NCBI RefSeq assembly: GCF_040394755.1
Contig: NZ_JBEBRQ010000002.1
Origin: Castellaniella defragrans_A
GTDB taxonomy: Bacteria > Pseudomonadota > Gammaproteobacteria > Burkholderiales > Burkholderiaceae_B
Strand: one strand, 5' to 3'
DNA: 64,000 nucleotides
Within the stretch, counting starts at the first letter, position 1, and every line of letters begins with the position of its first letter. Shown here piece by piece: positions 63,976-64,000 of the stretch. A program made the translations under genes and the position numbers. Under the pieces are notes generated by a model. The model saw only the letters and a program-made list of their open reading frames with translations, searched no databases and was not told the origin of the DNA.

Positions 63976-64000
63976 GCGATCAGTCCGGGGGACTGATCGC
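63976..64000. other. Perfect 11-bp inverted repeat at the window end
   Basis: GCGATCAGTCC and GGACTGATCGC are separated by GGG. The second arm ends exactly at the window edge, so the element may be longer. It could be a terminator stem, an operator or a mobile-element end; the next bases are needed. Confidence 0.5.

Overview
The window is GC-rich chromosomal DNA, densely packed with genes. The gene families and linkages point to a betaproteobacterium of the order Burkholderiales, most likely Alcaligenaceae (relatives of Bordetella, Castellaniella or Pusillimonas). That assignment is inferred from H-NS, glnE/yhdP, the yebC-purD-nadD-rsfS-rlmH run and ectRABCD; no database search was possible. 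No rRNA, tRNA, insertion sequence or CRISPR array was recognised.

Layout. 0.1-8.3 kb: a GST, then a minus-strand run aroG - D-lactate dehydrogenase-like - glcD - glcE - glcF - mnmA. A 27-codon leader ORF full of Phe and Tyr codons, followed by an intrinsic terminator, precedes aroG and looks like a transcription attenuator. 8.6-15.7 kb: an osmoprotection island with ectoine/hydroxyectoine import (ehuBCDA, plus strand) convergent with ectoine synthesis and hydroxylation under a MarR regulator (ectR-A-B-C-D, minus strand). 15.8-31.9 kb: housekeeping genes tldD, nit, hns, a DUF4136 lipoprotein, pepN, fbp, qor, an EamA transporter, then yebC-purD-nadD-rsfS-rlmH-pyk-maf and a second EamA transporter. 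32-40.5 kb: a class V aminotransferase with a LysR regulator, azoR, a minus-strand operon (flavin monooxygenase, nitronate monooxygenase-like oxidoreductase, enoyl-CoA hydratase), a GNAT, tag and a Fic protein ending in 30-bp tandem repeats.

40.5-51.3 kb is the most striking region. A minus-strand run carries a monohaem cytochrome c, a decahaem MtrA/MtoA-type cytochrome, an MtrB/PioB-type outer-membrane barrel and a NapC/NirT tetrahaem quinol-type cytochrome. These have the same gene content and, from memory, the same order as the mtoD-mtoA-mtoB-cymA iron-oxidation locus of Sideroxydans. They are followed at once by a complete System I cytochrome c maturation operon in the order ccmDEFGHI-ABC, a circular permutation of the usual order. 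Together the block encodes a porin-cytochrome conduit for moving electrons across the outer membrane plus the machinery to attach its 15 haems. The 440-bp AT-rich region upstream holds two inverted repeats and a pair of long direct repeats.

51.7-63.8 kb: yhdP and glnE (divergent), queH, a decayed antitoxin/PIN-toxin remnant, clpB with a sigma-32-like promoter, an intact MazEF-type pair and a cytochrome P450.
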